From contig RPFO01000078.1 of assembly GCA_009746045.1 (NCBI GenBank), forward strand, positions 1-64,000: a stretch of 64,000 nt of DNA, written 5' to 3'. Shown here in pieces: positions 27,717 to 39,217 of the stretch (within the stretch, counting starts at the first letter, position 1; each line of letters opens with the position of its first letter). The position numbers were made by a program, and so were the translations under genes. The notes beneath the pieces are model-generated. The model had not been told where the DNA came from and did no database searches. It saw only the letters and a program-made list of their open reading frames with translations. Origin of the DNA: Mesostigma viride. Lineage: Eukaryota; Streptophyta; Mesostigmatophyceae; Mesostigmatales; Mesostigmataceae.

Positions 27717-28922
27717 TCACTTCAGACTGTAACCAGGGTTCATCAACCCATACAAGACCTGGTATTGTGGTCCTGCTGCTTGTGGCACCTTGGTCAGTGC
27801 ATCTGCAGCATTGTCTTTGTCCCTGACGTGGGCTTTAGACTCCAGGTACTTGCATTCCTGTTTTAGCACAATCCAATCCAGGTCCGAGTGTACAGCCAAA
27901 GGATTGGCAAGGAAAGAGATGATAGATTGAGAGTCAGTCAGCAAATGTGCTTTCACTCCTGCAGAGCTACCAGCCTGGTGTTGAAGCCAGACCAGCAAGT
28001 GATTGAGATACCTTGCATGCAAGACAGAAGATACCACAGCCCTGCATTCAGCTACATTGCTACTCACAGCTTTCCTCTTGTGCAATCTACTGAACCAGGA
28101 GACTAGTGACTTCTTCCCACCTTGGTTATGCAGGAAAAACAATCCAGCCTCTCTGGCTTGAACCTTGGTAACTACCCTGGACTCCATTGAACTATCCATC
28201 ATGCACGTGATGTGAATGGGAGTAAACAGGTCCAGTGAGTGAAGCATCAAAGGTGGACCATCATGCAATAACTGCTTGATTGCCCGTGCTCCTACCTCCT
28301 GTAGTACCTCATCATCTACCCTGCTCACAAAAGCCAGGTGGGGTGCACATGTAGCACATAGCCAACCAAGCTTGCCTCTAATGGTAGGGCACATGTCAGG
28401 GGTGATGTGAACAGGCAGGACATCCAGACAAGACTTAATGTATTCAGCAGAGGCCTGCATGGAACAAACCCAGCTGCCCTGCTGCTGCAGCAACTCAAGC
28501 ATCATGCCACAGAACTTGACTGGCTCCTTGCCCAGCTCTAGCTGCTTGCCAATCTCAAAACTGGCAGACACCTGAGCTATGAAAGCATCCACTGCAGCTC
28601 TAGGACCTGAGATTAACTGATCATCCCCATGCCAGACAAACATCATCATTCCATCAGGGTGTGGGATGACAAACAAGCAAGGGTCAATGTCATCATAGGT
28701 GGCCCCTAGCTTCATGAATACCTCCTGTGCAGACAGCCTAAAAATTTTTGGAGCTGACTGCAACCCTTCAACCCCCAGGTTTGGCCTCAACAAGGGTTGT
28801 ACAATATCCCTGTGCCACACCTTAGGAGTATTCACCACGTATACCTGACCTCTCCAGACCTGCTGTGCTATGGCAGGGTCCCCCTTTAGAAAGGCTCTTT
28901 TGATATCTGTGGCTTTACACAC
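27717..28922 (-). CDS. LTR-1 reverse transcriptase (C-terminal) and RNase H
   Basis: 401 codons. The RT palm begins with MCKATDIKRAFLKGDP (copia 'D-x-K-x-A-F-L-x-G'). The catalytic YVDD position reads VWHGDDQLISGP (HGDD at 28620-28631). Then GKLGWLCATCAPHLAF corresponds to the copia 'G-x-L-x-Y-L-x-x-T-R-P-D' region. RNase H follows with MDSSMESRVVTK, AECRAVVSSVLHA, LLTDSQSIISFL and NAADALTK. It synthesises cDNA from the element RNA in virus-like particles. The frame is separated from the upstream part of RT by a frameshift near 28900-28925. Confidence 0.8.
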   Translation of the reverse strand: MCKATDIKRAFLKGDPAIAQQVWRGQVYVVNTPKVWHRDIVQPLLRPNLGVEGLQSAPKIFRLSAQEVFMKLGATYDDIDPCLFVIPHPDGMMMFVWHGDDQLISGPRAAVDAFIAQVSASFEIGKQLELGKEPVKFCGMMLELLQQQGSWVCSMQASAEYIKSCLDVLPVHITPDMCPTIRGKLGWLCATCAPHLAFVSRVDDEVLQEVGARAIKQLLHDGPPLMLHSLDLFTPIHITCMMDSSMESRVVTKVQAREAGLFFLHNQGGKKSLVSWFSRLHKRKAVSSNVAECRAVVSSVLHARYLNHLLVWLQHQAGSSAGVKAHLLTDSQSIISFLANPLAVHSDLDWIVLKQECKYLESKAHVRDKDNAADALTKVPQAAGPQYQVLYGLMNPGYSLK

Positions 28923-29846
28923 ATAATCCTTCCTGTATTAAGCTGATGCAAAAACAAGGAAAGCAACACCTTGAGAGACGTTTGCTGAATACCAGGAGTA
29001 TAAAGCTCAGCCTCTGTCAGCTCTGTAGAGCCCCTGAACTCAGTGACACATGGCCTAGCATGGAAAATGGGTGGTCCCCCATCAGCCTGAGGTTTATGCT
29101 TGCACACAAACTTTAACCTTAGCTTTTTGGCTCCAGCTGGCATAGCATCAAGAGGAGTCACAGGTGGTGTGTGAGTGGGACTACGTGCATCTGGAACAAC
29201 CCACTCCTCCCTGGCTTTGGTAAAAGCCTCCAGCCACTTAAGAAACCCAATCTGCGTCTGGCAGTCCCGTACAATATCATCATAGGACAGGGGAGACATG
29301 GATGCAACATCCCATCTACCAAGCCCAAACGCTGAAGGGTGTAGCTTTTGAGAGTGTATGAGGTCCTCCACACATGGTTCCTGACCTGGGAGGTACTTGG
29401 GCTTAACTGCATTGATGGCAGCATCCAACCCAGTGCTAATCTGGCTCAAAGGGATTTTAAAATGATCTAGAGGCACCTGTCCTACCCCTGCCACACTCAA
29501 CCTCCCAGCTGAGATGACAACACCAGGGTAAGATACAAAAGGTTCCCCTAACAGGGCATTCCCTGAGTAACCCTCAACCACCTGAAATGGAGTGGGCATG
29601 CCCAAGATTTGAATGCTCACCTGACCTTTGACCTGCATTTTGGTTTTGCCTGAAAAATCTGACACTCTAGCCCATGGTGAGGCCTTCATTTTCAGACCAG
29701 ATACAGCTGCTGCACTGATGATACTCACCTGTGCTTGGGTGTCTACAGCCAAAATACTAGGATCTTGACCTGCATCCCCTACAGCATCGACCTGTGCTGT
29801 ACCTGTTGCCACAACTACTTTAGTGTTGTGTGCCTTGTGCAAGGCC
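28886..29846 (-). CDS. LTR-1 retropepsin-like domain and N-terminal RT
   Basis: Coding from the piggyBac-like insertion (TTAA 29847-29850) to 28886. The protease-like domain has SILAVDTQAQVSIIS at about 29720-29750 (DTQ where retropepsins have DTG/DSG), then DFSGKTKMQVKGQVSIQILG and, toward its end, NALLGEPFVSYPGVVIS, the position of the retropepsin 'I-L-G-x-D' element. RT begins with KKLRLKFVCKHKPQ and ARPCVTEFRGSTELTEAELY. The frame is lost at about 28925, where CVKP replaces the expected CKATD reading. Placement of the protease after the integrase is unusual for copia elements. Confidence 0.7.
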
Positions 29847-29850
29847 TTAA

Positions 29851-31555
29851 CCCCTAAATGGGCGGAAATGCTGCCGATAAATCGGCAGTAACTCACCTAT
29901 TTTGTAAACCAGCCCCTGTACAACCTAGCAATATCCAATGGCTGTCCTTGGGGGGCAAGCATGTCCATGAGTTGCCCTAAGCCGTGATATATCACAACCT
30001 CACATATATTCATCGTAGGCCATGTATAACTGCCGTCAAAGTCAGGGGGGTCAAGACGAGCGTTTTCATTTTTGGTAGAATGTGCATTTTGAATTATGTT
30101 GTTGTAAGAGCTAGGCACCTACCACTTCAGGGATGATAAACAATTAGTTGCTGAACAGTTTGAGCCATTGGGGTCATCATTTGGGTGGGTATACCAGCAG
30201 TTACACCCAGTACAGCCCATAGGAGTACCGTTGGTAAAAAGCAACCAAGGGGGTAGGAGTGGGCATACTACCTACTAATACCTACTAATATGGCCCCCAA
30301 CCATGCCACACAATACATTTCCCTTCCACAATGATGGGGAAACATAACTGCATCATCACACTGCCCTTACATGGCACCTATGTGCAGGTGCCACCTTGTC
30401 CATGCACGTAGGTAACGTGGTACGGATACCCTACGCAAGGCATGCATTCTAGGAGCCGGCAGCCACCAACAAACTAGTGATTTTAAGCCTATTTCAGTTT
30501 GCCCTAGCAAGGATAAACTAGGCCTAAGCTGCTATAGCTTGCCAGGTGATGGCCAGCACACCTGGTGGCACATGCTGACAATGGGAAGCTTCTACTCACC
30601 GGTTACATGCTTGATGATGCCACAGAGACCAGCCAACTGCCTCACACTCATGCAATATGTGTGTGGGAAATGTATAACAAACATATATGGAGGTATTCAA
30701 ACCCATACAGCCTCTAAAACTTATCACCATCACCCTGTGGCAGGTCAACTGACTGAGGGAAGCATCTAAGAAGGGTGTTTTAGAAAGGGGCCAGGCCAGG
30801 GTCAAGAAAGAGCATGAATAATGCAAAAAGAATGTGCTACACAAGCTAGAACGTATATATAAACGTCAAACATCGATAGGAAAACGATGCTTAAGCTTTA
30901 CCAGGCATGGATGGCGTTACCTTGGCCCAGGCGGTGGCCGCAAAATGGCGCATTTCGGCACACCAAAGTTGTGCAGCATGGTCGCTGGATTCGGCGATTT
31001 CTGGCCACCCTTGCACGTTCACGACTACCATGTATCATAAAAAGTACAAAGAAACCAATATGTCCTTTAAAATACGCCGGAAAGGTATTGCTGTCAACGT
31101 TTCTATCGTCCGGCCTGATCGCAGTTTTTTCCAGCAAGAACGCTGCCGAAACCTATCAAATGGCATTCCCGCGAACAAAAAATTGGCCTGTATGATCTTT
31201 AGGACGTATAAAATCAATATCCTAAGTTTGGCCAGAAAATTCCAACTCAAACGTAAATGCCATGCGTGGGCGCAAGCCGCCATGGCCAGGTCGTCGTTTT
31301 CCGGAATGCACGTTGTACGTGAAAAAGTACCCTGACCCCTTGTACTTTGACCGGCCAGAACACCTCCATAACTTTGTCAAAATATAGCAAACCCTAGTAT
31401 CATGTTCTGGAGAAACTTATAAACTTTCATTCTTCTCAGCTAAACGTTTCCTAATTCCCAATGGTATTCTCGCAAACTGGTCCCCCGAGTAGGTGCCGAC
31501 AAATCGGCTGTAAGTCACTTTTTGGCGGAAAATCGGCAGCAAGACCATTTAGGGG
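29851..31555. mobile_element. Non-autonomous piggyBac-like element inside LTR-1
   Basis: 1705 bp flanked by TTAA (29847-29850 and 31556-31559). Ends CCCCTAAATGG and CCATTTAGGGG are perfect 11-bp inverted repeats, with an additional subterminal pair GCTGCCGAT/ATCGGCAGC. No transposase is encoded. With the insert and one TTAA removed, the LTR-1 frame reads from the integrase tail (AEIL) directly into ALHKAHNTK, matching LTR-A (LQALHRSHK). This proves the insertion point and shows integrase and protease were one frame. Confidence 0.75.
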
Positions 31556-33162
31556 TTAAGAATCTCAGCAAATGACTTCCTGGGAACGACAGGATCTGCT
31601 CTCTCTTGTGATTCCTTCAGGTGTGAGGGAGGGGCTACCTGCTGCTCACCCTGTGCACCTTCCTCCTGCCCAGGTGGACTATTGGGTTGTAGTGGGGCTG
31701 CACTACTGAGGAATACAGGAGCTTCTACTGTGGTACTAGTGCTTGCATCAATGACGTCCCTAGCCAATTCATTGGGTGATGAGATCAATCCACCAGACTC
31801 CTGCTCTGAATCCATGTCCAAGAATTCTACCCCTGACACGTCTGCCAGTGGTGGGTAATAAAGCTTGAGTCTATGCTTGCTGACCACACGCTCTCTGTCA
31901 TGTTGTATAGTGACTGCAGTCCCTTCTTCATGAATTTTAGTGACTACAGCTGGACCGTGCCATCTGGCAGAGTGTGCTCTTCCTTTGTCACCCTCTCTGA
32001 AAAACAACACATGGTCCCCCACTTCAAACACAGGCCTGGCATTATTTTTGTCTTTCTTTGCCAGCAACTTGGCTAAGTGCTGCCTTTGTGTGTTGTAGTG
32101 AGTGTGTACCTCTGAAGCATAGCTGCCTGACTGAAGGCCAGTTGGGGTGATTTCCCCAAAAGGTGAGGACATTATTGGTTTGGCGTTTAGCTGGGTAGTC
32201 ACCCCTGCTGCCCAAGATGCCCTGTCAGCATAGCTACCAGAGTCAGCCAACCTGGATGGCATTTTTCTTATCACATCCCTGATGGCTCTCATGGTACGTT
32301 CTACTAACCCCTGACGTTCATGATCTTGAGCCCCAGACACTTCTATCTTGGGCAGATCATTCCTGTCCTGAATGCAGAGAAACTGCTGATCCAGCATTAC
32401 TTTTTCAATGGGGTGAAAACGTGCCAAGGCTATCTGTAAAGCTCTGTGCAGCTGCTCTTTATCCATCCCAGGCAGGGGCTCCACTACCACAAACCTTGAC
32501 CAGGCATCCTTTATGATTAGGTAGTATACCGTGTCCTTCACCACGTGTATAACATCCCCAACCAGTTTGCCTCTAGCCAGTGGTGGTGTGGCCACATGCC
32601 ATTTTCTGGGCTTAGGAGCATATAGCTGACATTGCTCACAGTGCTTACGTACGTGCCTGCACATCTGTTCCAGATCATGGCCTTGAATTTTATTGGCTAG
32701 CCTTTCAGCCACAGCCTCATGGCCCATAACCTTGTGCAGTTGCTCTGCTAGCGCACCATACGTGATTACCTTTTCTGCTGCTGCACTAAGGGAAGCTATG
32801 GTGGGGTCACGCATCATGTGTGACAGGGTCATATCATATGCCACCTCCCAATCCACATCCTCACACTCAGGCAACACTTGGCAGACAGAAGGATACAGGA
32901 AACCATTTGTGAAAAATGGTGAGGGTAGCTTACAGGAGTCTCCCTGGTCTGCTGCCCCCGCGCGGTTGTAGCGCCCTGGCGTGTTCTTGTTGTGCCTGGG
33001 AGCCGTGCAGCGCGCTCCTGCTGCAATGGGGTGACGTGTTTTCCAACATCCAGGACAAACATCCACGTCAGAACCATAGTCGGGTTTGCCCTTCCAGCAA
33101 TCATCTTTTAGGTGCCCCTTACAAAGGCACCTAGTACAATGTTTGGTGGGGTCATGAGGCAA
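31556..33162 (-). CDS. LTR-1 zinc knuckle and integrase
   Basis: About 535 codons. It opens with a CCHC zinc knuckle (CTRCLCKGHLKDDC) and a second Cys cluster (CPGCWKTRHPIAAGARC). The pre-integrase HH-CC region follows (QLHKVMGHEAVAERL, then HVRKHCEQCQLY). The catalytic core has GDVIHV, LDQQF and GLVERT, with D and E separated by 29 residues instead of the usual 35. The C-terminal SH3-like region includes VGDHVLFFREGDKG. It inserts the cDNA into the genome. No protease lies between knuckle and integrase, its normal copia position. Confidence 0.75.
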
Positions 33163-33470
33163 CCTCTTGTCCCCCCTGCTGGCTTAGCACCCCCTGGCTT
33201 GCTAGCTCCCCCACTTTGTTTTCTGTTTGTGTTGTTATTATTCTTTCCCCCCCCCTTGCTTGTTTCCACCTTCCCCACTTTTATTGTTTTTGTTTTTATC
33301 CCCCCCCATTACCGCCTTTACCTGGGCCACCAGCGACTGCATCTGCTTTTTAGAGAGCCCCGTACCTGAGGCCTCCTCCCCTTTGCTTCACCTTTACATC
33401 CTTGGCTGCAGCAGCAAATGGCTCTAGGCACTGCTGCACATAAGCCATTGCTTTCCTGAAGTCCTCCCAC

Positions 33471-34043
33471 TTATCCTTCAGACCTGCCAGTATGACTGAC
33501 AGGGTGGTAGGGTCCAGTTCTGCCTTTTGTAGCCATAGGTGTACTAGCTAGGTACTTGGCATTGAGCTTCTTAAGCTCCTCATCCCCCTCTATGTACATG
33601 ACATACTTTTTGTTGTCACTCACATAGTCACGCTTGTTGACCTTATACGCCTCTATCCACTGGAAGCCCTTAAGTACTTCTAAGTGCTCCCCCGTGGTGA
33701 CGAGTGCCCTAAGGTCTACCATGAACTGCGCCCACAAAACATTTTCTGCCACATCTACCCCGCTGCTGGCACGCTTTTGGTACAATTGTATCAACTGCTG
33801 GATAGGCTTGGCAGATTGATGTATGGGTGTGGATGCACGCAGGGATGCAAACCATGCAATCACGCACATTATCACTAGCATACGCATGTGACAACTTAAA
33901 CAACCACTCCCTAGCCTCGTCCTGGGTATGGCCCCGCTCGATCTGGCAACCCCGGGAATACTAGCTTATCCTCTTTCTTTTTTGGATCAAACCTGGGCCT
34001 ACACAAGGCCGTGGTGGTCGTGGTTGTCGTTCCTGCAGGTGGC

Positions 34044-34075
<32 letters not shown>

Positions 34076-35704
34076 GGCACCGCTCCCCGCCCGCTTGGTG
34101 CGCTCAGTGGTGCAGACTCTTGGGTGCCGTGTTCTCCCCCGCCCTGGTTGCCCCCCCTTTCTCCGCCATCCTCCCCCTCGTCCCTCCTGCGCTTTTGCTG
34201 TGGCGTGCATGCCTCCTCCGGTGCCCTTCGCTTGGCTGGCTTGAGCGAAGCCACCAGCCTCGCCACCGTGTCGGCCAGCCTGCCATGCTCCGCCGGGGGT
34301 GAGCTCCCTCCCCTCGTCCAGCATCTGCTGGGCCAGCTGGAGTTGCCGCCGGATGTCCTCCCGGTGCGACAATGTCGCTGGACCGGGTTCTTCCCGGTGC
34401 GTCACCCTGGTTCGCGCCGCTGTGCCATCTCTGTTAGAGATGGTGTGCGTGGGCTGCGACAGAAAATGGTACAACTGCTCGGTGGAAATCCGCTCATCCG
34501 GCATTAAACCAAATTCAGCTCTTACCGCCTCCCCCATGCATCCTCTCACAGCAGCCTTCTTGATGTTCTTGGACATGCGGCGTCGCTGCTTGAGCATACG
34601 CCGCTCCAGCCTGCCGACGCTCGCCTCCCAGATGGCCAGCTTCCGGCGGTAGCGCTCCTCGGCTTCGCTACGAGCCGGCCCCTGCAATGGTGCCAGCTCG
34701 GCGACCTTACTGTATTTCCAGGACTTCATGTCGCGGGTCAGACGCTCACACCGCACCTTGGTGTGAGACATCTTCACCCTAATCCTCGCCGCGAGCGCCT
34801 CCGCCCTGTCGCGCTCCTGCTGCTCGCGCAGCTTCCTCTGCTCAATCGCCTCGCGTCTCCGCTGCTTCTTCGCCCTCTCCGCCTTGAAGACCTCCAGCCT
34901 CCGCTTCGCCTCCTTCTCGCGCTCCTGCATGGCCGGTGTCATCTCCACCAGGTCTTCCCGGCGTCCGACGCCGACGGTCCCGTCAGGGAAAACTCGGACT
35001 CTTGGAGAACCCCGTCGATCTCCCGCGGGATCGTCTCAGACCTGCGAAGACGTTGAAAACACGCCAGGTCGCCCCGCCTGACCACCTCGTAGGTCGGCGA
35101 GGCCGGCCTCCTCAGGGCCGCGCGGACCCGTGTAGCATCCTCCATCTGCATTGCCTTCTCACGTGACCGCAGATCCTGCCGCCTCTCCTCCGCGGACTCC
35201 TGCTCAGCAAGGCGACGTGCCAGAACAGCGTCGGCTTCCACCTGCGCCGAGCGTGCCTCATCTGCCGACGCGGGCTGCATGCCAAACAAGCCGAGAGAGC
35301 TGGACTCTGACTCCTCGCCCGACTCCCCGCCAGTCTTCTCACCCGACGAGGTGACGCCCGGCCCCGCACCACATGCATGGTGCATATGGCGGACCCCTCG
35401 GAGCACGTGCCACCACCGGTGTCGAACCCCTCACCCGACGCATGAGAGGGATGCGCACAACTTCCTGCACAACGTCCCGATATAAGACGGGTCCTCCTCC
35501 TCAACGTCATCGGGGTGCATCTCATCCCGGGTGTTCCTGTCCAAAATCTCCTGCATGGCGCAAACTCACCAGATCCGAGTCTGATGTCCCCGAGTCGTCA
35601 GACATGGGGGACGAGGATGACTGATACGACGGCACCTCCTCTTCTGAGGATGCCTCGCTCATCAGGGCCTTGCCCTTGTTGTTCGGAGCGTTCTTGGGAG
35701 CCAT
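33471..35704 (-). pseudogene. LTR-1 gag, frameshifted
   Basis: Gag coding runs from the ATG at 35704 (MAPKNAPNNKGKALMSEASS) through at least three frame changes to about 33471. The middle (34948-33911) is a highly charged coiled-coil region (KAERAKKQRRREAIEQRKLR), a poly-Gln and poly-Thr tract at about 34010-34075, then FDPKKKEDKLVFPGLPDR. The last part (33887-33471) reads FASLRASTPIHQSAKPIQQL and FQWIEAYKVNKRDYV. The homologous LTR-A segments align in order (FNPHKKESKINIAGLPEG; FNWLAAYKVNKNN), which identifies it as Gag. It would form the particle shell. Confidence 0.6.
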
Positions 35705-35800
35705 TGTTCGAAAAATGTGGGTAAAAAAAGAGAGTGTGGAAAATGGGTTTGTTTTGCTCGTCGTTTCACTCGTGTGTTTTTACCGGAGTTTTTTAATGCA

Positions 35801-36180
35801 AGTTATGGGAAACACAGAGCTGGAAATGCTCAGGCAGTGCCAAATGGCGTGTGTGTGAACGACGAGACACCTTGGCATTAGGATAGAATGGCACATATAC
35901 CGCTGGTCAGCCGTCACTTGCGGCTGACCAGACTTTGCGTAAGTTAAGCCTAACTTACTGATCCTGGACGGACTAGCCTATCAGTTACAACCTGATCTAG
36001 TCAGTCCTAACATGACAACTACAGTCCTGGTACTGAGGTACCGGCTCATCACATACTGAGTATAGCCACGTGTCCATGCCACGACTGCTCTAGTCCAGCA
36101 CCGTCCCAGTACCCAATTGGGCGCCGGCGGTGCTGGCCGTCGTGTCCACTTAGGCTACAGGCGGGAGACTTAGACTAACT
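35801..36180 (-). repeat. LTR-1 5' LTR
   Basis: 380 bp, nearly identical to 26950-27333. Followed on the plus strand by the target duplication TTGGT. It should hold the element promoter. The 96 bases between it and the gag ATG show no canonical tRNA primer binding site that I can recognise. Confidence 0.85.
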
Positions 36181-36185
36181 TTGGT

Positions 36186-36875
36186 GACGGTGCCGTCGAG
36201 TCGTTGCTCCAGCTCTTGCGTTGACCAGTGTCCAGGTCTCGGCGCCGTAGGTCAGGATCGTCAGAATGAGGACCTTGACTTGAGGTCACGCTTGACGATC
36301 CGGGGTAGGGCGGGGTTGCTCCACCAGCGGCGGTGGTCATGGAGGTGCGCCCATGCCATGCCGATCCGTGTCGTCAGGTCGTCCTCGCAGTCGGGAAGCC
36401 AACTGCCGAGCAGCTTGAGGCGGCCTGAAGTAGGGTAGGGGACCTCGGTGTCGTCTAAGAGGCGGAGTGTGGGTGGGGGCCCTGCCATGCCGAGGGCCAG
36501 GGCCTCCGTTTTGGGGCTGATTTCTAGACCAACCGCCCGAGCCTCGAGCGCCAGGCAGTCCAGCCAAAGTTGGGCAGAGGCTCCGGCTTCTCAATGCATG
36601 AGCGTGATGTCAGCGTCGGCATAAATGAGGTCAGCTAGTTAATTCTGCTTGTTAGTCGGCCCCCCTTCTCCAAGCTCGTTCGTGATCGCTAGGCCGGGGG
36701 CCCGGCCTGCAATGCTCAAAGCGAGCATGTGCCTGGCGCATAACATAATCCACTACAATAATAAACAGGTACGGCGACAGGACGCAACCCTGCCAGACGC
36801 CGGTCTGCAGTGGGCATGGCGGGGTAATGCCGTGTTGAGTGCGCACCGAAGCGGTCGACCCCTCATACAGGGTGC
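36186..36875 (-). mobile_element. LINE, reverse-transcriptase segment (continuation of 26356-26949)
   Basis: Leftward LINE ORF2. The RT motif TGVWQGCVLSPYLFIIVVDY is at about 36810-36750, a degenerate YADD box (LIYADADITLM) at about 36600-36640, then VGLEISPKTEALALGMAG and GRLKLLGSWLPDCEDDLTTR. Frames are broken by stops. It is cut at 36875 by the 5' LTR of LTR-A. The rest of the LINE must lie beyond the window. Confidence 0.75.
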
Positions 36876-37356
36876 AGTTAGTCTCCATGCTTTGCTGTAG
36901 ACTAAGTCTCAAAGGCATTGTGAATACAACGTATGAATAAGCCTTGTAAACCTACGTTGGTATGTGAATATAAATACCACGTGGGCTATGCAGATAGGAA
37001 TGCTAGTCGAGTCGCATACGTTTCCCTAGATAGGTACTTTGGGTACTGGGGTACGTGACAGATGTCAGTACCCAGTATACGTAGTGTCCTGTCATTGGAC
37101 GGTACTAGAGTATCCTAGATAGGGACCGTACTGCAGCGTGCATTGATCTGTGATCACACGATGCAGTGACTAGACTGCTACCTGTCATCGTGCGGCCTCG
37201 GGCCAACGGTCTGCACCCAACGGTCACTGGCGGCGCAGCCAGTGAGAGGAACGTTGATAAAGGGTAAACCTATTTTCTAATGAACCAAGCAATTCATTGC
37301 TCTCAGCACTCTGTGTTCTCAAGCATTGTACCAAGTCGGTCATTCGTATTCTAACT
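36876..37356 (+). repeat. LTR-A 5' LTR
   Basis: Begins AGTTAGTCTCC and probably ends ...TATTCTAACT at 37356. The right boundary is inferred from the AGTT...AACT ends of LTR-1 and LTR-B, because only 38 bases of the 3' LTR are in the window. It contains TGTGAATATAAATACCACG, a possible TATA region. Confidence 0.65.
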
Positions 37357-37427
37357 TGAATCTTATCTGCTACCAATGGCTATCATTATAACAAGAATGT
37401 CGCTAAGAAGCTTAACTTCAACGAGGA

Positions 37428-39217
37428 TGATGACGGGCAGGATCGGCGGATGCCCAAAGACAACAATCAGAAGCCGGCTGGCGATGCGGCCATTTCAAGA
37501 AAAAGAAGAAAAACAAAAAGAACAACAATGTCTGCCAGGACGAGGGGACGGCGGCTGCAAGGCCGACCGACCTACCCCCCTCCCCTGAGAAGCCGGAGGA
37601 CGAGACGGCTCCCCCCCGGGGGACCGGCTTACCCTCGACTCCGGCGGCTGCAACAGCCGAAACCACGGCTGGAGCAGCCATGGCTGCAGAGCCCTCGGCG
37701 GTCAACCCCACTGAGGCTCCCCAGTTCGGCCCTCCGTTGCCGACTATTCGGGAGCTCATGCCCCGTCAGACGGCTTCTGTGGCGCCGGACGGGGCGATCA
37801 CGTTTCGCCCCGCCACGTCTGATCTTCGTGTTCCCTTCGCTCAGGGGCACAATCACATCGAGCTTCAGCTTGGGCGACCTTCGTCCCTTCTTCGCAAGAA
37901 GAAGGACATGGAAAGCATTAAGCTCGCGCGGGTGGTGCGTAGACCCGTGGAGCCCATCGGAGGACAACAAATGTCCGATGATGAGGTCTCCGATACTGCC
38001 AGTCTTCCCGACGGGGAGACTGAGATAACCCTTACCCCAGCGCTCCTGGCGGTCGAGCAGGCCGCGCTGGTGGCTAACGAAGAACGCCGAGCGAGGCAGC
38101 GAGACCGGGAGGTCCGTCGAGAGACGGCCTTTCGGCTCGCTGCTAAGCGGCAGGAATACGAGGAGGAGGCCGCCCGTCGCCTGGCAACCCACAAGGCGAT
38201 GGCGGCGGCGTACCGCGAGGCAACTCAGCGGCTACGCGACCTTCTCACCAATGCTGATTATCCGATGGAATACTCGGATGGTCAAGACCTGGCCGAGCTT
38301 GCTCGGTCAGCCCATTTTAAAGCTATGTCCTCCCTAACCCAAGCCAGCAGGGTAACGGAGGCCATCTTGGCCAAGCATGGGGTGGTAGCTGAAGCTGCCC
38401 CCCCGCTGGAAACCACCAAGAAACCCTCTCCTCCCCAACCCATGCAGTACAAGGAGGGCCTGCTGGTCCTGGGCCAGAGGAAGGGAAAGAGCACGGACTG
38501 CCCTGTCCGGGATGCTCTGATCATGGGAGACCCCCTCCCTGACATTCCTACGGATGAGGCGGCCTTTCAGGCTGCCCTCCGCGAACATGAGGTACGCAAG
38601 GAGATGAAAAGGCTCCTCCAGGAGGAGGCAGCGAGGAGAGCGGCGGCAGACACCCCTGCCCGCCCCTCCACCGCTGGGGCTGGACCCAGTGGGGTCACCC
38701 GGACCCCCCCGACCTCCCCCCGGGCCACCACGGCCCCCCCTCCCCCTCCCCCACCACCCCAGGTTCGCCCTGTGGGTTGGGGCCCCCTCCCCACCCAGGG
38801 GGGGTGGCCAGGACCCCAGGAGGCCCTGGGGGGAGGTCAAGAGGTGCCCAGGGCACCCACCCAACCTGCTGAGGCCCCCCCAAGGGCGGGGGATGTACAA
38901 GAACAGCTCGCCATTTTACAGGCTCAGCTGGCCTCGTTGCAAGACCAGCAGTTAACAGCTAACCAGCTGCAAACTGTCGAGGGCCTGCGCGCCCTGATGT
39001 CGCGGTATGAGCGGGGGACCATCAACCTGGACCCCACACGCCTCCAACAGGCAACCGACGTCTTCTTGAGGGCCAACCCCCCTCCCACAGGTGTGTTTAA
39101 CCCTCATAAAAAGGAATCCAAAATCAATATTGCTGGTTTGCCTGAGGGTCACACCATTGAACAAGCCAAACAATTTGTCTTTGCTCTGGAGTATGGGATG
39201 GAAGGCCTAAACCTTAG
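37428..39217 (+). pseudogene. LTR-A gag, first segment
   Basis: A long open frame from about 37428 (clear from the ATG at 37680) to the piggyBac insertion at 39217. A basic Lys/Asn-rich start is followed by charged coiled coil (ERRARQRDREVRRETAFRLA), a proline-rich region (38640-38880), a second coiled coil (QEQLAILQAQLASLQDQQL), and then FNPHKKESKINIAGLPEG and QFVFALEYGMEGLNL. It matches LTR-1 gag. It continues in frame after the transposon at 41809. A frame change near 37490 leaves the true start uncertain. Confidence 0.65.

Larger units (their letters stand above)
26950..36180 (-). mobile_element. LTR-1: copia-like LTR retrotransposon
   Basis: A full-length leftward element of 9231 bp flanked by the 5-bp duplication TTGGT (26945-26949 and 36181-36185) inside a LINE. 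The LTRs (384 and 380 bp) differ by only a few bases and small indels, so insertion is fairly recent. On the minus strand they start AGTTAGTC and end CATAACT, not TG...CA. Order on the minus strand: gag, zinc knuckle, integrase, retropepsin-like domain, copia-type reverse transcriptase, RNase H. A 1.7-kb piggyBac-like element interrupts it between integrase and protease. Several frameshifts make it probably non-functional. Confidence 0.85.

Noticed and set aside
34011-34507. Plus-strand cysteine- and serine-rich ORFs over the LTR-1 gag
   Set aside because: Antisense of the poly-Gln and coiled-coil gag region.
36876-36918. Start of the LINE RT ORF (MPLRLSLQQS...)
   Set aside because: These bases are the beginning of the LTR-A 5' LTR; the same 38 bases recur at 63963 with no LINE.
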